This document shows, piece after piece, positions 50,301 through 61,584 of a stretch of DNA of 64,000 bases. The position numbers were made by a program, and so were the translations under genes. Each line of letters opens with the position of its first letter. The stretch's first letter is position 1. Below the pieces are notes generated by a model that had not been told where the DNA came from, made no database searches, and saw nothing but the letters and a program-made list of their open reading frames with translations. The DNA is from Prinia subflava (Eukaryota; Chordata; Aves; Passeriformes; Cisticolidae), in contig NC_086259.1 in assembly GCF_021018805.1 (NCBI RefSeq), forward strand, positions 2,418,001 to 2,482,000, read 5' to 3'.

Positions 50301-53300
50301 GACACTGGGGCTTGGAGCAGCCTGGGACAGTGGAACTGGATGAGCTTTAGGTTCCTTTCAACCCAAACCATTCTATGATTTTACGATCTACGTGGTTTTT
50401 TTGAAAGTAAAAACTAATTTTTTTTTCAATATGAACTATTGACAGGTATCAGTAGCTACGACGAGTGCTCAAAATTTGTTCAAGACAACAGTCTCAAGTG
50501 GACCCTCGGCGTCTCAGCAGGCTGCGGTGCTCGGGGGCGGGCAGAGCCAGGGCGCGGGCCCGCCCCAGGGGCAGCCCCGGCTGCCGCTGCCCCCTCACAC
50601 GGCGGCGCAGGTGCCAGCACAGCCCCTGGTCATCCCCAGCTCCCCCGTGCCCGGAACCACCGTGGTGTCGCAGGCAAGTGTGGAAAGAGTGGAAACATTG
50701 TTTGCTTAGGACTTTAGGAGCTCCTGGGGTGGGTTCAGAAGCAGGAAGAGCTCTTCTTCAGGCAAGCATTTATCTCCTGCTGGAACAAATACTTGACAAC
50801 CAGGGAAACCCTTTCCCTGGTTTCCCCTAAATGAGATACAAATTCTGAGAGGGAGGAAGAACACTTGTGGTCAGCTTTCCCCATCCTGCCGTGTATGTGG
50901 CACTAGTGAAAGAACTATTCTGTTCCTGTAGCCACAGCAGTCAGGCCTTTGGACTTCATGTTTATCCAGTTGCAGGGCCTCAAAACCATGGTTACACTGA
51001 GATGTGTCGTTTCTGTTTCTGGGAGGAATTATGCCATATAAAAATAATGAAACTGTTAGATATGATGTTGTTTGAAGACTTATTTCTAATTTGATTTTAC
51101 TGCTGTAGCTGCTTTGTACAAAAACATACTGAATCAATAATTTAACAAATTAAGATGGCTTGGGGAGCGTTTGTACATTGTCTGTTGGGCATCTCAATGG
51201 GGAATGCATCTCCAGCAAATTGTTGTGTTACTTCTCATATTTATTTGTACCAAACCAGACTGTAAAATATAAAATTTATTTCTTCCATCGATTTTTTTTG
51301 TTGTTACTTTCAAGCTATGATGTTCAGTTACCTAAAGAAGATAAGAAAGTCTCAGGTAACAAGCAGTAATAGCAAAACATACTTCATATATGGCCTGTCT
51401 GAGTTACAAAAATTTCATCATTTTCCTTATTTGAAGTGGTCAGGGCATGCATTGATTGTGATGGAAAAATAGCATGGAGCTCATACTTGTTTTCTTTGGC
51501 TTTTGCAGGAAATGCAAGAGAATGTGAAAAAATGTAAAAACTTCTTAGCTACCCTTATAAAACTTGCTTCTCACAATTCACCATCTCCAGAAACGTCCCG
51601 CAATGTGAAAGCTCTGGTTCAAGATTTGTTGGTAAATATTCAGTTACTTTTTATTTTGTCAGTTATCTATTAAACCTCTTATTTGTGGGTGCGAAAACTA
51701 TTGTTTTGATCTTAACAGTTCTTTTGGTTGTAATGAAAGGGGCTGGGCTTCATCAAAATGCAGTATTCTGTACATTACATATATTAAAACGTTTGTTAAA
51801 GGCAGACTTTCTCTTGGTTTTTGAAAGGGGAAATGCAGCAAAGTATTAAGTAGGCAGATATCAAAGCCACTCTTGTTTTGATGTGTAATATTTTCATTGT
51901 TTCTTTAGTAAAATACAGGATTTTTCCTTGAGGATTCATTAAGTTTTTTTCCTCCAAACCCTGGTCTTCTCTGAAATAAGCTCTTAATTTGTGAAGCACA
52001 GAGTGACTGTAGATACAATTCCTTCACAACATGGCTTAGAGTTTGTAGGGCTGAAGGAAAGGTGTTTTCCTGAGCTGCTGATTTTCAGCTCTTCTGCAGA
52101 CAGATGTCCCTGCATGGAGCCTTCGTGGCACGGGGATTTCCAGAGGCAGAGCTGGGCTCGAGTCCTCGGGGCCAGAAAAAGGCTGGACTTGCTGCAGTGA
52201 ATTGTATAAATGAGCTGCAGACAGAGGTTACTGAGGAGCTGGGAAAAGAGTCAAGCTTCTTAAAAGAAATGTAATAAAGTTTATGAAAACTTTGATTTAA
52301 AAGTAGTTGGTTTACATTTTTTGAATTAATTGTCAGAGAAAACTGTGTATTTCAGACAAGCCTAAGACTTTTCAAGCGTGAACCATTCAACAGTCATATT
52401 CAATGATTCCAGTGAAAACCTGTTTTCACTTTTACTGACTTTAAAAGAGAAAATAAGTAAAGGTAACCACTTACAGTATTTTAAACAAAGTACCTATACA
52501 CATAAATATATTTATTAAAGCTTATTTTGTTTGGTTTTTCTCTTGTTCTATATCAGTCAGGAAGGCTAATTAATGTTTTTATTACAACCTGAACTTGTAA
52601 CTAATGATTCTTTAGGAGAATCATAAAATGCACACAAGTTAGAATTCCCTTTTAATTACTACTAAATAAATGATCATATATTTGATATGCTTGTAACTGT
52701 GTATTTTGTGAGTATACATACAAATTCATAGAGGAGAAGATTTTATATCTACTTGTAAGCATGCTTTTTATGTATAGTCATGCTTTACATATACAGTTTT
52801 TTATATATGGATTCTACAAGTTAAATTGTACCATCAGAATTGGTTTTGGAATTATTACAAAGACTGACAAATTTTATATTTGTAAGGTTATGTTAACAAG
52901 TTTTTTTTGTTGTTTTCTTTTAATTTTAAAAAAAGAAATCACTATGTGAATATTAGCAAGAGAATGGACTCTGAAAAGAGACTTGAGTGTTTCTGGGGCC
53001 TCGTTTTGTCTTAAATTGTGCATCCCCAAGGGAATTCTCTGAATTTTGAGTGGCATTTTTCATGTTTGAATCAGTGCTTGGCAGAGGGATCTTAGAGAGG
53101 AATTAAGGGACTTCAGCTCTGGAAGTTTTTGATATGGCAGCTTATTTAGCTAGAGAGATATGTGTATATAATAGCTGGAAAAGAGGCAACCAAACAACTG
53201 AACTGAGATGTTGATGCCTTTTTTTTTCTTCACCCTGAAGGACGCAAAGATTGATCCAGAAGAATTTACAGGCCGCCTTCAAACAGAACTCAAATCATCT

Positions 53301-55407
53301 CCTCAGCCATATCTCGTACCTTTCCTTAAGGTAATGTGAATATTGTTTGGATAGCTTTATTTCAGTGCAGAATTTCATTATAGTAAGTCTTAGAATGTCC
53401 TTTTTAAACAGTGTTATCTTCACTGGCCCAGAGCAGGACTACACTTCCTTTACTTCTAAATGCTGCCCATTTCTGCCTAGACCTTTCCTGGCTGGAGGTC
53501 CCATGAAGGCTCCACCTCGGTCAGGCCAGGCAGGTGCAGCAGCCTGGGACAGTGGGGAGAAACAGAGAGTTCCCACAGGAGGGAGACCTCGTGTCCTTGG
53601 GACCTTGGCTAAGTTTTACAAAAATATGTTTGTCATCCAGAGCTGACCTGGAGTTCACAGCTCAAGTAGCCCTGATCTAGAACGTTGCAGTCATTAGATT
53701 TTTAAAAATACCCAAGAGTTACTCCCTAGTTTGGAAACCATCCATTGGCTATTCTGTAGTGATCCTTTACTTTTAGAATAAATACACTTTTCTGTAGTAG
53801 TAGGTAATTTTTTGTCAAGAAGAAAAAAGAATCCCAAGTTATTTTTGCAGAATTCTTCAAGTAATTTAATAAGCTGTTTCCATACTGTTTTCCTAATCTA
53901 TGTTTGGGTCGTTGATAACTTTCAATCCACGTGATTAAAAATGACGTAACAATGATTGTGAAAAACTGAACTGGATAAAGTGTTGATTAGATGATTCTGC
54001 TTCTAATCTGGAACTAATCAACAGTAGAATTTCTGATGTGATACCAAACAGATTTGTTGTGGGCTCCTAAGTTAGTATATGTGGGTATATGTAGTATATA
54101 TAAGTAAGTATAAGTACACATGAATTCAACTTTTAATTGGTAAAAATTAAAAGCTACTGTAAATTAGCTACAGTAACTTCCATATGCATAATTATATACA
54201 AACATAAAATGCATGTTTAAGTCCCAACAAAACCACAAATATGGTTTCAAAAGTATTTTTGCTCTGGTTCAAAACTTCTCTGTTTAGGGCAGATTTTCCC
54301 TCTCTTCTGTCCCTGCAACTTCTTTTCAGAACTTGTGCTCCTGTTTTTTCAAGTTATCATGAACTCTTTTTGTGGCTTTCACTGCAGTCACTTCTAGCAT
54401 CATGATAAGTTTGGATTGATTTCCTTTCTTTGAAGTCCTTTCTGGGCAACAGGCATTAAGTTTTTAAATCAATAGTAAAAGTTTAGAAAGAGCTGTAGCT
54501 TGGGCTAAACACTGTTGCATTCTACAGCTGCCTGGGGGAGCACTTCAAAAGAACACTTCTGCCACTTAAAAAGTAAAAAGTTTGTTCATGAAGGTACAGT
54601 AAAGCCTTTCAGAGGTATATTAGCCTTGAAATGGTATGAACACGGAGCTTACAAAAGCATGCTTTTCTAATCCTCTTACAATACTTTACTTCAGAAATAA
54701 TACAAGGAACAACTCCTTCTGTAGGGCACCGAGAGTGAAATCATCTGGTTCTAGGGATGGGAGGTGTGCCAGGAGGAGTGAATTGATGGAGTTTCCTGGG
54801 AATAGGGTTGTTCCATGGTTCTACCTTTTCTGCTTCCATTTCTTGCCCTTCCAAAGACCTAAACTACAAGTTTTAGATAGTCTTGAAAAGAGGAGCATTA
54901 TATTTTTCTGCTACAGTGGAATTAGGGGCATGTGAAAATCTAGAGGGTTGCTAAATCCAAATTGAAAGCTTACTAAAAACTGATCTTTCTCTAACAAAAT
55001 ATATTCAATCTTAGTTCTGTTTGGTGAACAGGCAGTTAGTAAAATCGGAAATAAAGATGCATTCTTTTAATTATGTTTACAGCAAATTTCAAAATGCTTT
55101 TTGTCAATCTGCCAATTTTGATATTTCATAAACTTTCTTCTGTTTTTAGAAAAGTCTACCTGCACTGAGACAATCTTTACTGAATAGTCAGCATTTGGTT
55201 TTGCAAGGACAGCCGTCTCAGCAGTCGCTCCAACAGACCAAGCTCTCACAAGTGATACCTCAGTCTGCCTCGGGAAGCATTTCCTCTGTTGTCACCACAC
55301 AGACAATAGGAATAAGGCAACCAAACAACATTTGCACAGTCTCTGTATCAAATGCAGTGCAGCCTCCTCAGGTTAAGGTGGTACAGTCAAATCAGAGTTC
55401 TCAACTG
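31289..55407 (+). CDS. TAF4-like: TAF4-family TFIID subunit, third paralogue (5' seven exons; 3' part outside window)
   Basis: TAF4 proteins are core TFIID subunits that pair with TAF12 through a histone fold and bind activators and co-regulators through the TAFH (NHR1) domain. The exons found are 31289-32312, 35926-36098, 49417-49527, 50446-50673, 51509-51631, 53241-53330 and 55150-55407. They total 2007 nt (669 codons) with all phases matching. Residues 14-35 (LFSEEVDEKALSDLVGSLES) match the conserved TAF4 N-terminus. An Ala/Pro/Gly-rich region follows to 341, then MVLVRTDAGQLVMVPQQALA. The TAFH domain spans about 513-600 (ENVKKCKNFLATLIKLAS, SSPQPYLVPFLKKSLPALRQ). By memory the TAFH domain differs from human TAF4 and TAF4B by about a quarter each. 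Its neighbour is LSM14A, not LSM14B. The start was chosen because it matches the family N-terminus; the open frame upstream lacks similarity. Histone-fold exons are not in the window. Confidence 0.9.
32313..35925 (+). other. TAF4-like: TAF4-like intron 1
   Basis: 3.6-kb AT-rich GT-AG intron. I see no additional exon, RNA gene or clear transposon in it. Confidence 0.8.
35926..36098 (+). CDS. TAF4-like: TAF4-like exon 2
   Basis: Acceptor cccgccag, donor gtatgt. It encodes GMVLVRTDAGQLVMVPQQAL then an AQ-repeat (AQAQMQAQVQTQAQ) and ends FRLSTAQ. It aligns closely with the QLPPGMVLV to STVQ segment of TAF4. Confidence 0.93.
41025..41140 (+). mobile_element. CR1 LINE 3'-end fragment
   Basis: The sequence GGTTGGACTCACTGACCTTT followed by GAGACCTTTCCCAACATAAA and a TTCTGTGATA end resembles the avian CR1 3' tail. 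A short GGGAT-type pentamer run precedes it (41029-41055). It is a truncated fossil copy. Confidence 0.65.
44470..45690. mobile_element. Avian LTR-type dispersed repeat (old ERV copy)
   Basis: The block runs from ATCAGGTGCCCACCAGAGCC to about the TGCCAGCCCAGTGCA region. It carries serial GGAGCTGCTGCAGCCTGGTC-like units and ACAGGTCCTGCCAGGAGCTG. I recognise this as a common bird endogenous-retrovirus LTR type from memory. Borders are approximate and no coding region of a virus is present. Confidence 0.55.
45200..45352. repeat. 31-bp minisatellite inside the LTR-type repeat
   Basis: Four full units and a diverged fifth, starting at 45200, 45231, 45262, 45293 and 45324, each beginning GCAGGGGGATCTCTG. 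It is a local expansion of an internal sequence of the dispersed repeat. Confidence 0.93.
49417..49527 (+). CDS. TAF4-like: TAF4-like exon 3 (probable)
   Basis: 37 codons, QPTSVATSSVRLGLPVQAKV to GLPHAT, after acceptor ctcttgcag. It is GC-rich in an AT-rich intron, and phase 0 fits both neighbours. The donor ACG|gtcagc is weak (C at +3), so the 3' border is uncertain. A CAGCAG acceptor could also remove one residue. Confidence 0.62.
49620..50266 (-). mobile_element. Solo LTR of an avian endogenous retrovirus
   Basis: A 647-bp block starts TG and ends CA on both strands. On the minus strand it begins TGTAATGGGGTGAG and ends GCCCTAAACCAGGACA, a typical bird ERV LTR end. A minus-strand AATAAA (49743-49748) lies in the expected place. 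The flanks CCCTC (49615-49619) and CCCTG (50267-50271) look like a 5-bp target duplication with one change. No internal viral genes are present. It lies in intron 3 of the TAF4-like gene, 92 bp after the proposed exon 3. Confidence 0.8.
50267..50392 (+). mobile_element. CR1 LINE 3'-end fragment
   Basis: GTCCCTGGAAGTGTCCGAGG, then GGCCAGGCTGGACACTGGGG and the tail CCAAACCATTCTATGATTTT are diagnostic of the CR1 3' UTR. The solo LTR abuts its upstream edge. Confidence 0.88.
50446..50673 (+). CDS. TAF4-like: TAF4-like exon 4
   Basis: 76 codons after acceptor attgacag. It encodes VSVATTSAQNLFKTTVSSGP, a Gly/Gln/Pro-rich stretch and SSPVPGTTVVSQ. The donor is CAG|gcaagt, a classic GC-AG type. It is strongly GC-rich relative to its introns. 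Confidence 0.85.
51509..51631 (+). CDS. TAF4-like: TAF4-like exon 5 (TAFH domain, first half)
   Basis: 41 codons, EMQENVKKCKNFLATLIKLA then SHNSPSPETSRNVKALVQDL and L. Acceptor ttttgcag, donor gtaaat. This is the start of the NHR1/TAFH helical domain. Confidence 0.96.
53241..53330 (+). CDS. TAF4-like: TAF4-like exon 6 (TAFH domain, middle)
   Basis: 30 codons, DAKIDPEEFTGRLQTELKSS then PQPYLVPFLK, with acceptor accctgaag and donor gtaatg. The SSPQPxLVPFLK block is the most conserved part of the TAFH domain. Confidence 0.97.
55150..55407 (+). CDS. TAF4-like: TAF4-like exon 7 (end of TAFH domain)
   Basis: 86 codons, KSLPALRQSLLNSQHLVLQG, then a Gln/Ser/Val-rich region to VVQSNQSSQL. Acceptor tgtttttag, donor gtaggt. 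Unlike exons 1-4 it is AT-rich at third positions. Confidence 0.95.
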
Positions 55408-58400
55408 GTAGGTACTGTAGCATGAAAGAGGATTTCTTAATGAACTGTGTGGCAGTTTTCAGTGTCACTTTCACTGCAGCTTGTTTGGGAAAATTCTTTG
55501 CTGTTTGTGTCATGTTCTGTGATATGTGGTAGTACCTCATTTTCTGTCATTTCACATGTATGCTCAACCATTACTGCAGATAACATTATTAACATAAATT
55601 TAAGGAAGTGCACTCTTGGTCTTTTTGTCTGCAATAGATTGGCTGTTGTATGAGCACAGTGGAATTTGAGGGAATTACAAATGTAGAACAGAAACCTTTC
55701 CAAGATTTACAGGCTAGAGGATAGTGTGGAGTATGTCATTAGGTATGCTGCTTTGCTTTACAATTAAAATTAACTCTCTCATTTTAAACTCTTCTGCACA
55801 CAGTTATAAAATCTTGTAGAAGGATAGCTGTGCTGTACCAGGATGTTTTGTTTAGCAATAATGAAATTCTCTGCTGTTGCTCACTGAAGTGTGTCTTGTG
55901 CATAGTGGAGTATTAAGTGCTTAATTTCATTAATTTCAAAGGCACTATCAGTAAGGCAGCTGCACAGCCAGGTAGTCATTGAGAGCGTGGTGACTTTATC
56001 CTGCAGTTACACAGGATCTTGTGTGTGTTTGCACTTGTAATTAAAAGTGTTTTTACAAGGCCTTGAGTTCATACAGGCATTGCTACCCTTTGTGAGAGTT
56101 TCCTTGTCTGTGGTTTCTCTGTATGTGTGAGTGAAGTACTTCACATAGGTTTTAAATCTTTTTAGAGTGGTTCCAGAACATGTATCAAGTTGGTAAAAAT
56201 TTATATTATCAAGGCTGAGAAATGCAAATGTGATAATGTAAAAGCTTACAGTGACCTGTCCTTGAGTTTATTGGCTCTATAAAGCATATAAATAATTTGT
56301 AAGGTGTGTGGAGAGAGAGTATTTCTTTTGCTTTAATTTAAAAATAGCAGCACACAGTCTGAAAGTACCTGAGTTGTGTCTTGAGTCTTACAGGCATTTC
56401 TAGTGATTAAATTAACTTTAAAATAAAATTAATATAATTTAATATAATTTAGCATAGTTGTAATGCGTAAGAACGTCTTGAATGATAAGATTTCTGACTC
56501 TGGCAGCTGTAATACGCACAAGAGAGCTGGGTGTTTTTCACCTTAACTCAGCTGCTCCAGTGCAGGTCCAGCCACTTGCATTCTTTCTTTTTCTGAGACG
56601 ACTTCTCCCCGCCCTGTCTGGATTGTTGTATTAATTAGACAAGTGTTCTTCACACTTTTTGTGACACCTCTTTGATTTGTCCATGTTTCATGACTGAATG
56701 GACAATAGAAGAGCAGAAACTGGTGATAATTACAGGCAGTAGGTGGAAAAATTACTCCCTGTCCCAGGCTAAGCAAATTTCTGCCTGCAGCTGACAGATT
56801 GCTTACAGGTAGAAATGTGCATGGCCAGTAAGTGTGGCCTTACCTCATGCCACAATCTAAGGCCCACCCACTGCCAGGTAACATGGCTTTTCCCAATGTT
56901 GTGCAGCCCACCTTAAGTGCTCCTGTGCCCACTAGGCAGGTTTCCCCCTGCCTCTGAGAAACACTCATGTAGGACAAAAATGGGTAAGACCACAGGAATT
57001 CTTACTCTTATGATGGTAGTTCTGGTGGAGAATTTTCTGATAGGGATAAAGCCAAATTTCTGGGAGAGGCACATTTTGCCTGTCTCATGTCAATGGATAC
57101 TCTAAGCAAGCAATTGTGATGTTAACCTGAGTAGAGATTAACAACGTGAAGAGCTTTTCTGACATCCCTGTGTCACAGGAGGAGCTAAAACTGCTCAGGT
57201 AACATTGTGGACATTGATCTGATGAGCAAGAGAAGTTGGTTTTCTGTCTGTAAGGAGGTCACAGGTCTAGGGCTGAATTTTCATTTACTGGGTACATGAA
57301 ATGACCACTACATTTTCAAAAGGTCACAAACTGCACAGAGCAAAACTATGGTTGATGCTATTTCTTTTCTAGAAAATATATAATATTTAAAAAAATGTAT
57401 ATAATAGGGAGAAGACATTAAAAATCTTAATTTATTTGCTTTAGTGTGAAGCTGTCTTTTCATATTTCCTTTAAATTTATTAGTCATTAGTTAATAGAAT
57501 CAAACATTAACCAGGCACTTAGTGACCCTCAGAGTAGTTCTGTACACACAAAAGCAACATCAGGCATCAAGAGTTACTGCATCAAAAATTCTTAGCACAG
57601 CAACCATCAACTCAGGTGCCAAGCAGACACCACAGCAGCAGCTCCATATCACCCCAGTAACTGCTGATAAGTCCTGATGTTTCTGTAGTGACAGTGATCA
57701 CACTGCCACAGCTCTCAGGGCTCCCCGAAATCAGAGCACAGAGCTGCTGGCCATCTTGCCTTGGACTTGTCCGGAAGAGGAAGATTGCAGCTGGCTGGCC
57801 TGAGGGGAGCCAGCACTGATGGAAGAACTGGCTGAGCTCCAGGTTTTCCAAGCCTGGAGCTCATTGGAGAGAGTTCCAGCTGGCTTTGCAAATTGTCCAG
57901 CTGCAGAAGGGCAAGCTTGTTTTAGAATGTAGATATTTTCATACCAGCCAGTTTACAGTAGTCCAGTTTCCCTTAAAACTTGAAGGGTCTGTTAGTTGTT
58001 CCTTCCTTTGTCTGTTCTGTTTCTCAAAGGTGTCAGCCGTGGTGGTGCTTTCTCCAGTTGTTTGAGGCGCCTTGCAACATGAAAATCCTGTGCACGCTGT
58101 CAGCATGCAGCACAGCTTGCACAAGGGCTTTGAAATGTACAGTGTTGGCAGAGATGAAACTGGAGACTTTTGATCTGTTTAGTAAAGTCCTGGAATCATG
58201 TTCCAAACTATGGAAAACAATCCTTTATAAAGCTAGATAGTGCTACTTCTACATAAAGAAAAGGGGAACAATCTTAGGCTAATATTTTATTGATGAGACA
58301 CTAATGAGATAAGCCAGCAATCAATTTTTTAAATTGTTCTAAGTGCAATGTTCAAAGTTTGTCTAAATTGCTGTTCTTAGAGTCTGTGTGCTCTGTGTTG

Positions 58401-59981
58401 CCTTATATATACAGACACTGCCTGTCCTGTTTTGGGTGTTGCAGCAGGTTAAACCTGTGTAAGAGAGGTGTTCTTTATTATTCGTGTTGAGGTTATTGAT
58501 GGTAGTGGAGGTGGATCAGCACTTTATGTGTTGTGTTGGCACTGGCTGCATCGTAAGGGGGAAGCACTCCTGCAGGTTAAAGCCAAGTATTAAACCTGAG
58601 TGATAAAAACCCACTAAGAAAATCAGTGATCCATCTTAATTAAAACAAATTTCATTATATACAAAGCTGTATAAAGATTCATGTAGGTCTAGGGTTAGGA
58701 GGGATGTATGGAAACATATCTGCACCATTACTGCTGCACTAATTGGGCACAGAGTCCAGAGGACAGGCTCTGCCATATTCTAAGTTACACTGGAGCAGGA
58801 TTTGCTCAAACATTTACTGGTACTTTCCCTGCACTGTCACAGTGGTTAGAGTCTCTCAGAGTTGAGATAGAGTAATGGAATTTGGAAACAAGATACAGCA
58901 GGAGAATAATAATTTTGTTATATGGAGAGGTTCCGCTTGGCTTTTTAATTCTCTGCTGAAGCTCTTCTGGCTTCACTTCTCTGTTCATGAATGAATGTAA
59001 TTTGTACACATTTTAGTGACGTTTTAGGAAATAATTTTCTTTTTGTCTTGTCTGCAAGGCAGCTTAGAAATGGAAGAGCAATAGATGGCTGTTTGGATAA
59101 AAGGAGTATTTTCTATTAATTAACTAATAAAGATCTAGCTACTCATGGAATTTGGTGTGCAATAACATTTAAATAAAAATGGCTGTTGAGCAGTAGATAT
59201 CTGGGATCCATTAACTGGAACAAAGCCTACACTTGACAAATTGTATGCCTATTTGAAACACAGTCTAGTGGTTTTCTGAGTTGTTATCATGGACTTTATT
59301 TTCGGAATTCTGTACCTTAATGTAAGGAGAATATTATCACTGATTGCTGTTTGGAAACCAATAAGAAAAGACCAGGCTTGAAAGCAAAGATTAAAAGAAA
59401 AGCTTAAGAGAATTGAATACACATAACTTGGTCAAACACTGATTATAAGGGAGAATAAAAGGGAGAATCCATTATTTGGAACAGACCAAGATGGTATAAA
59501 TATGAATAACAGGATATAATTAAATGAAGTAGGGTTTAGGTAGGATATAGGGCAAAATATCCTTAAAGTAAAAGAGAATATTAGGTAGTAGATCAGCCTC
59601 CCAAAGACAGTGATGAAAAAGCCATAACTGAAAACACTCAAAAGTAGATCATTTGACCATTGTAGGAGCAATTGTATAATAAATTGAGGAGCAGGTGGGA
59701 CAAGTGATCTCATGTCTTCTGTTTTATTTTTCTTCACTTCTTTGTTGAAAACCTATACTCAATGTAATAATATTGTTGTCATATTAACATTAAAATTTAT
59801 ATGCTGAGTTTTTAAATAGTCTTTTTTTTTAATTGGGAGGAAAAATAATTGCTTATGCTGGTTATGTGGCACCATTGACAAACTGTAGCTGCTACTGCAG
59901 TATGGTAAGCAATGGTAAATACAAATTCTAGGCCTATAAAAGCATGAACATTGTAAGTTAATGCTGCCAGATTACATGATA

Positions 59982-60107
59982 GCTGAGGTTTGATATGACA
60001 TTTATCTTCAGGAGTGAGTAGACTGATAAATCACAAGTGGCATAGCCACAAGTGAGTTAGCAAGTGTTTACTCATGAGTGAAGATAAGTGTCATATCAGA
60101 CCACAGC
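59982..60107. repeat. 126-bp palindromic, MITE-like element
   Basis: The left arm 59982-60010 and right arm 60079-60107 pair over 29 bp with three differences, two of which would be G-U pairs in RNA. Inner blocks (TGAGTA, TCAC and GTGGC) continue the symmetry to the centre. Such full-length palindromes are typical of small non-autonomous DNA transposons. The family was not identified. Confidence 0.75.
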
Positions 60108-61584
60108 GATTCTGAATTTTATCTGTTTATGCGTGTCTTGTTTCTTCCTTCCACAATACTTTTTTAACTTAATTGGGAGAAAAAAATGCTAAGTAAAAGA
60201 TCTATTTTTCAAATTTATTTTTGTTTTTCATTCTTTGTAGAAGCTCTTGTTTACTGTGTTTTTCTCTTTACAGTAGTAGTTGATAGGTTTAAGCTTTTGG
60301 ATCAGATGCTTTTGTTGCAAAGGGTGAATTGAGCCAGGCTGGTTTTGTAGCCCTCATCAAGTAAAGGTTGGAACCTCGTGCATCTGCACTGGTCCAGGAG
60401 ATTTGCAAAATCCTTGTCCTCAGAAACTTTAGCAATTAGTTCTAATCTTATTGTCCTAAAGGAAATTTCCTTTCAATGGTTTCTAGGTAGTGGCTCTTAT
60501 TTAATTTTGTCTCTCTTGTGCAGGCATGAGAAGGACTGATAACTTCTGTTCTCTTTCTGCTCCTGTATGTTTGATGTGCTTTGGCTGGATTCTTTCTCAG
60601 TCTGTATTTGTTGGTTTCGTTGTTGATTATTGGTCTGTGTTCATATCTGTAATTTGTTCTCTGTCCTGTAAAACCTTCCACAGTAGAAGATGTCATGGAA
60701 TGATCATCACCTTTTGCCTTGAGATTAGGCCTGGAGAGAACCATTATTTTATTCTCATAGTTACCAAATCTATGCTTTTTGAAGAAAACCCTTAGAAAAA
60801 AAAGAGTATTTTGGCTGTGACCTCTTTGTTATTCTGGTTATCAGTAGTGTGGTTGTAAATCCTTTTTTGTCTTCATGAGCCTGCTGCCTTACAGAAGCAC
60901 CTTTGTAAAACCATCCCTTTTTTCACCTTTAGCAAAGGGCAGAGCAGTGTCTGCAGTGTTCAGGAGCTGAGAGGAGGAACTGGTCTGGCAGAGCAGACAA
61001 ATGGTGAATCAGAGTGAGTGTGATAGTGGAGAGAGATGACAAGGGGAGAAGTGTGAATATGAACTAGAGAGAGAGAATACTTCCTATTGTGAGACATGAA
61101 CATCTTACTTTGCAGAAAAATTTCATTTCATGGAAGAAAAATGTAGGTAACTGTTGACACATTGCACTTGGAGAAGCAATGTCATTACTTTGCTGCTTCA
61201 GCGTGTTCCTTGAAGAGCTCCAAAGTGCAGCAGCCTAGGACATGATGCTTCAACTTTAGACAGATAAATTGAAGAGGAATAACTAGGATATGACAGTACT
61301 TGCTGTCTCAACACTGTCTTGATCGTAATTTTGTTTAGTAATTTTGCCATTTTCCGAACTCTATCAAATCCAGGCAATGACTAAATCACATAGTCTTTTC
61401 TGTGCCTTTGCTGTTCCATTGTGCTTGCTGTCTTCAGAGGCAAACATAATTAAAATGCTTCCCTTTTTAGTGGAGGTGGAGTGAACAGTTTCTGTAAGCT
61501 CTGGAGACTTTTGTGTTCTGTCTTGTTACCTTTTGTAACTCAGCACTTGAACAAAATCCGTGATGATATGTTTATGGACACAGT

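Noticed and set aside
57612..57851. 79-codon minus-strand open frame and a Gln/Pro-like stretch at about 57600-57660 on +
   Set aside because: No splice signals in a matching phase for a TAF4 exon and no family similarity that I could recognise.
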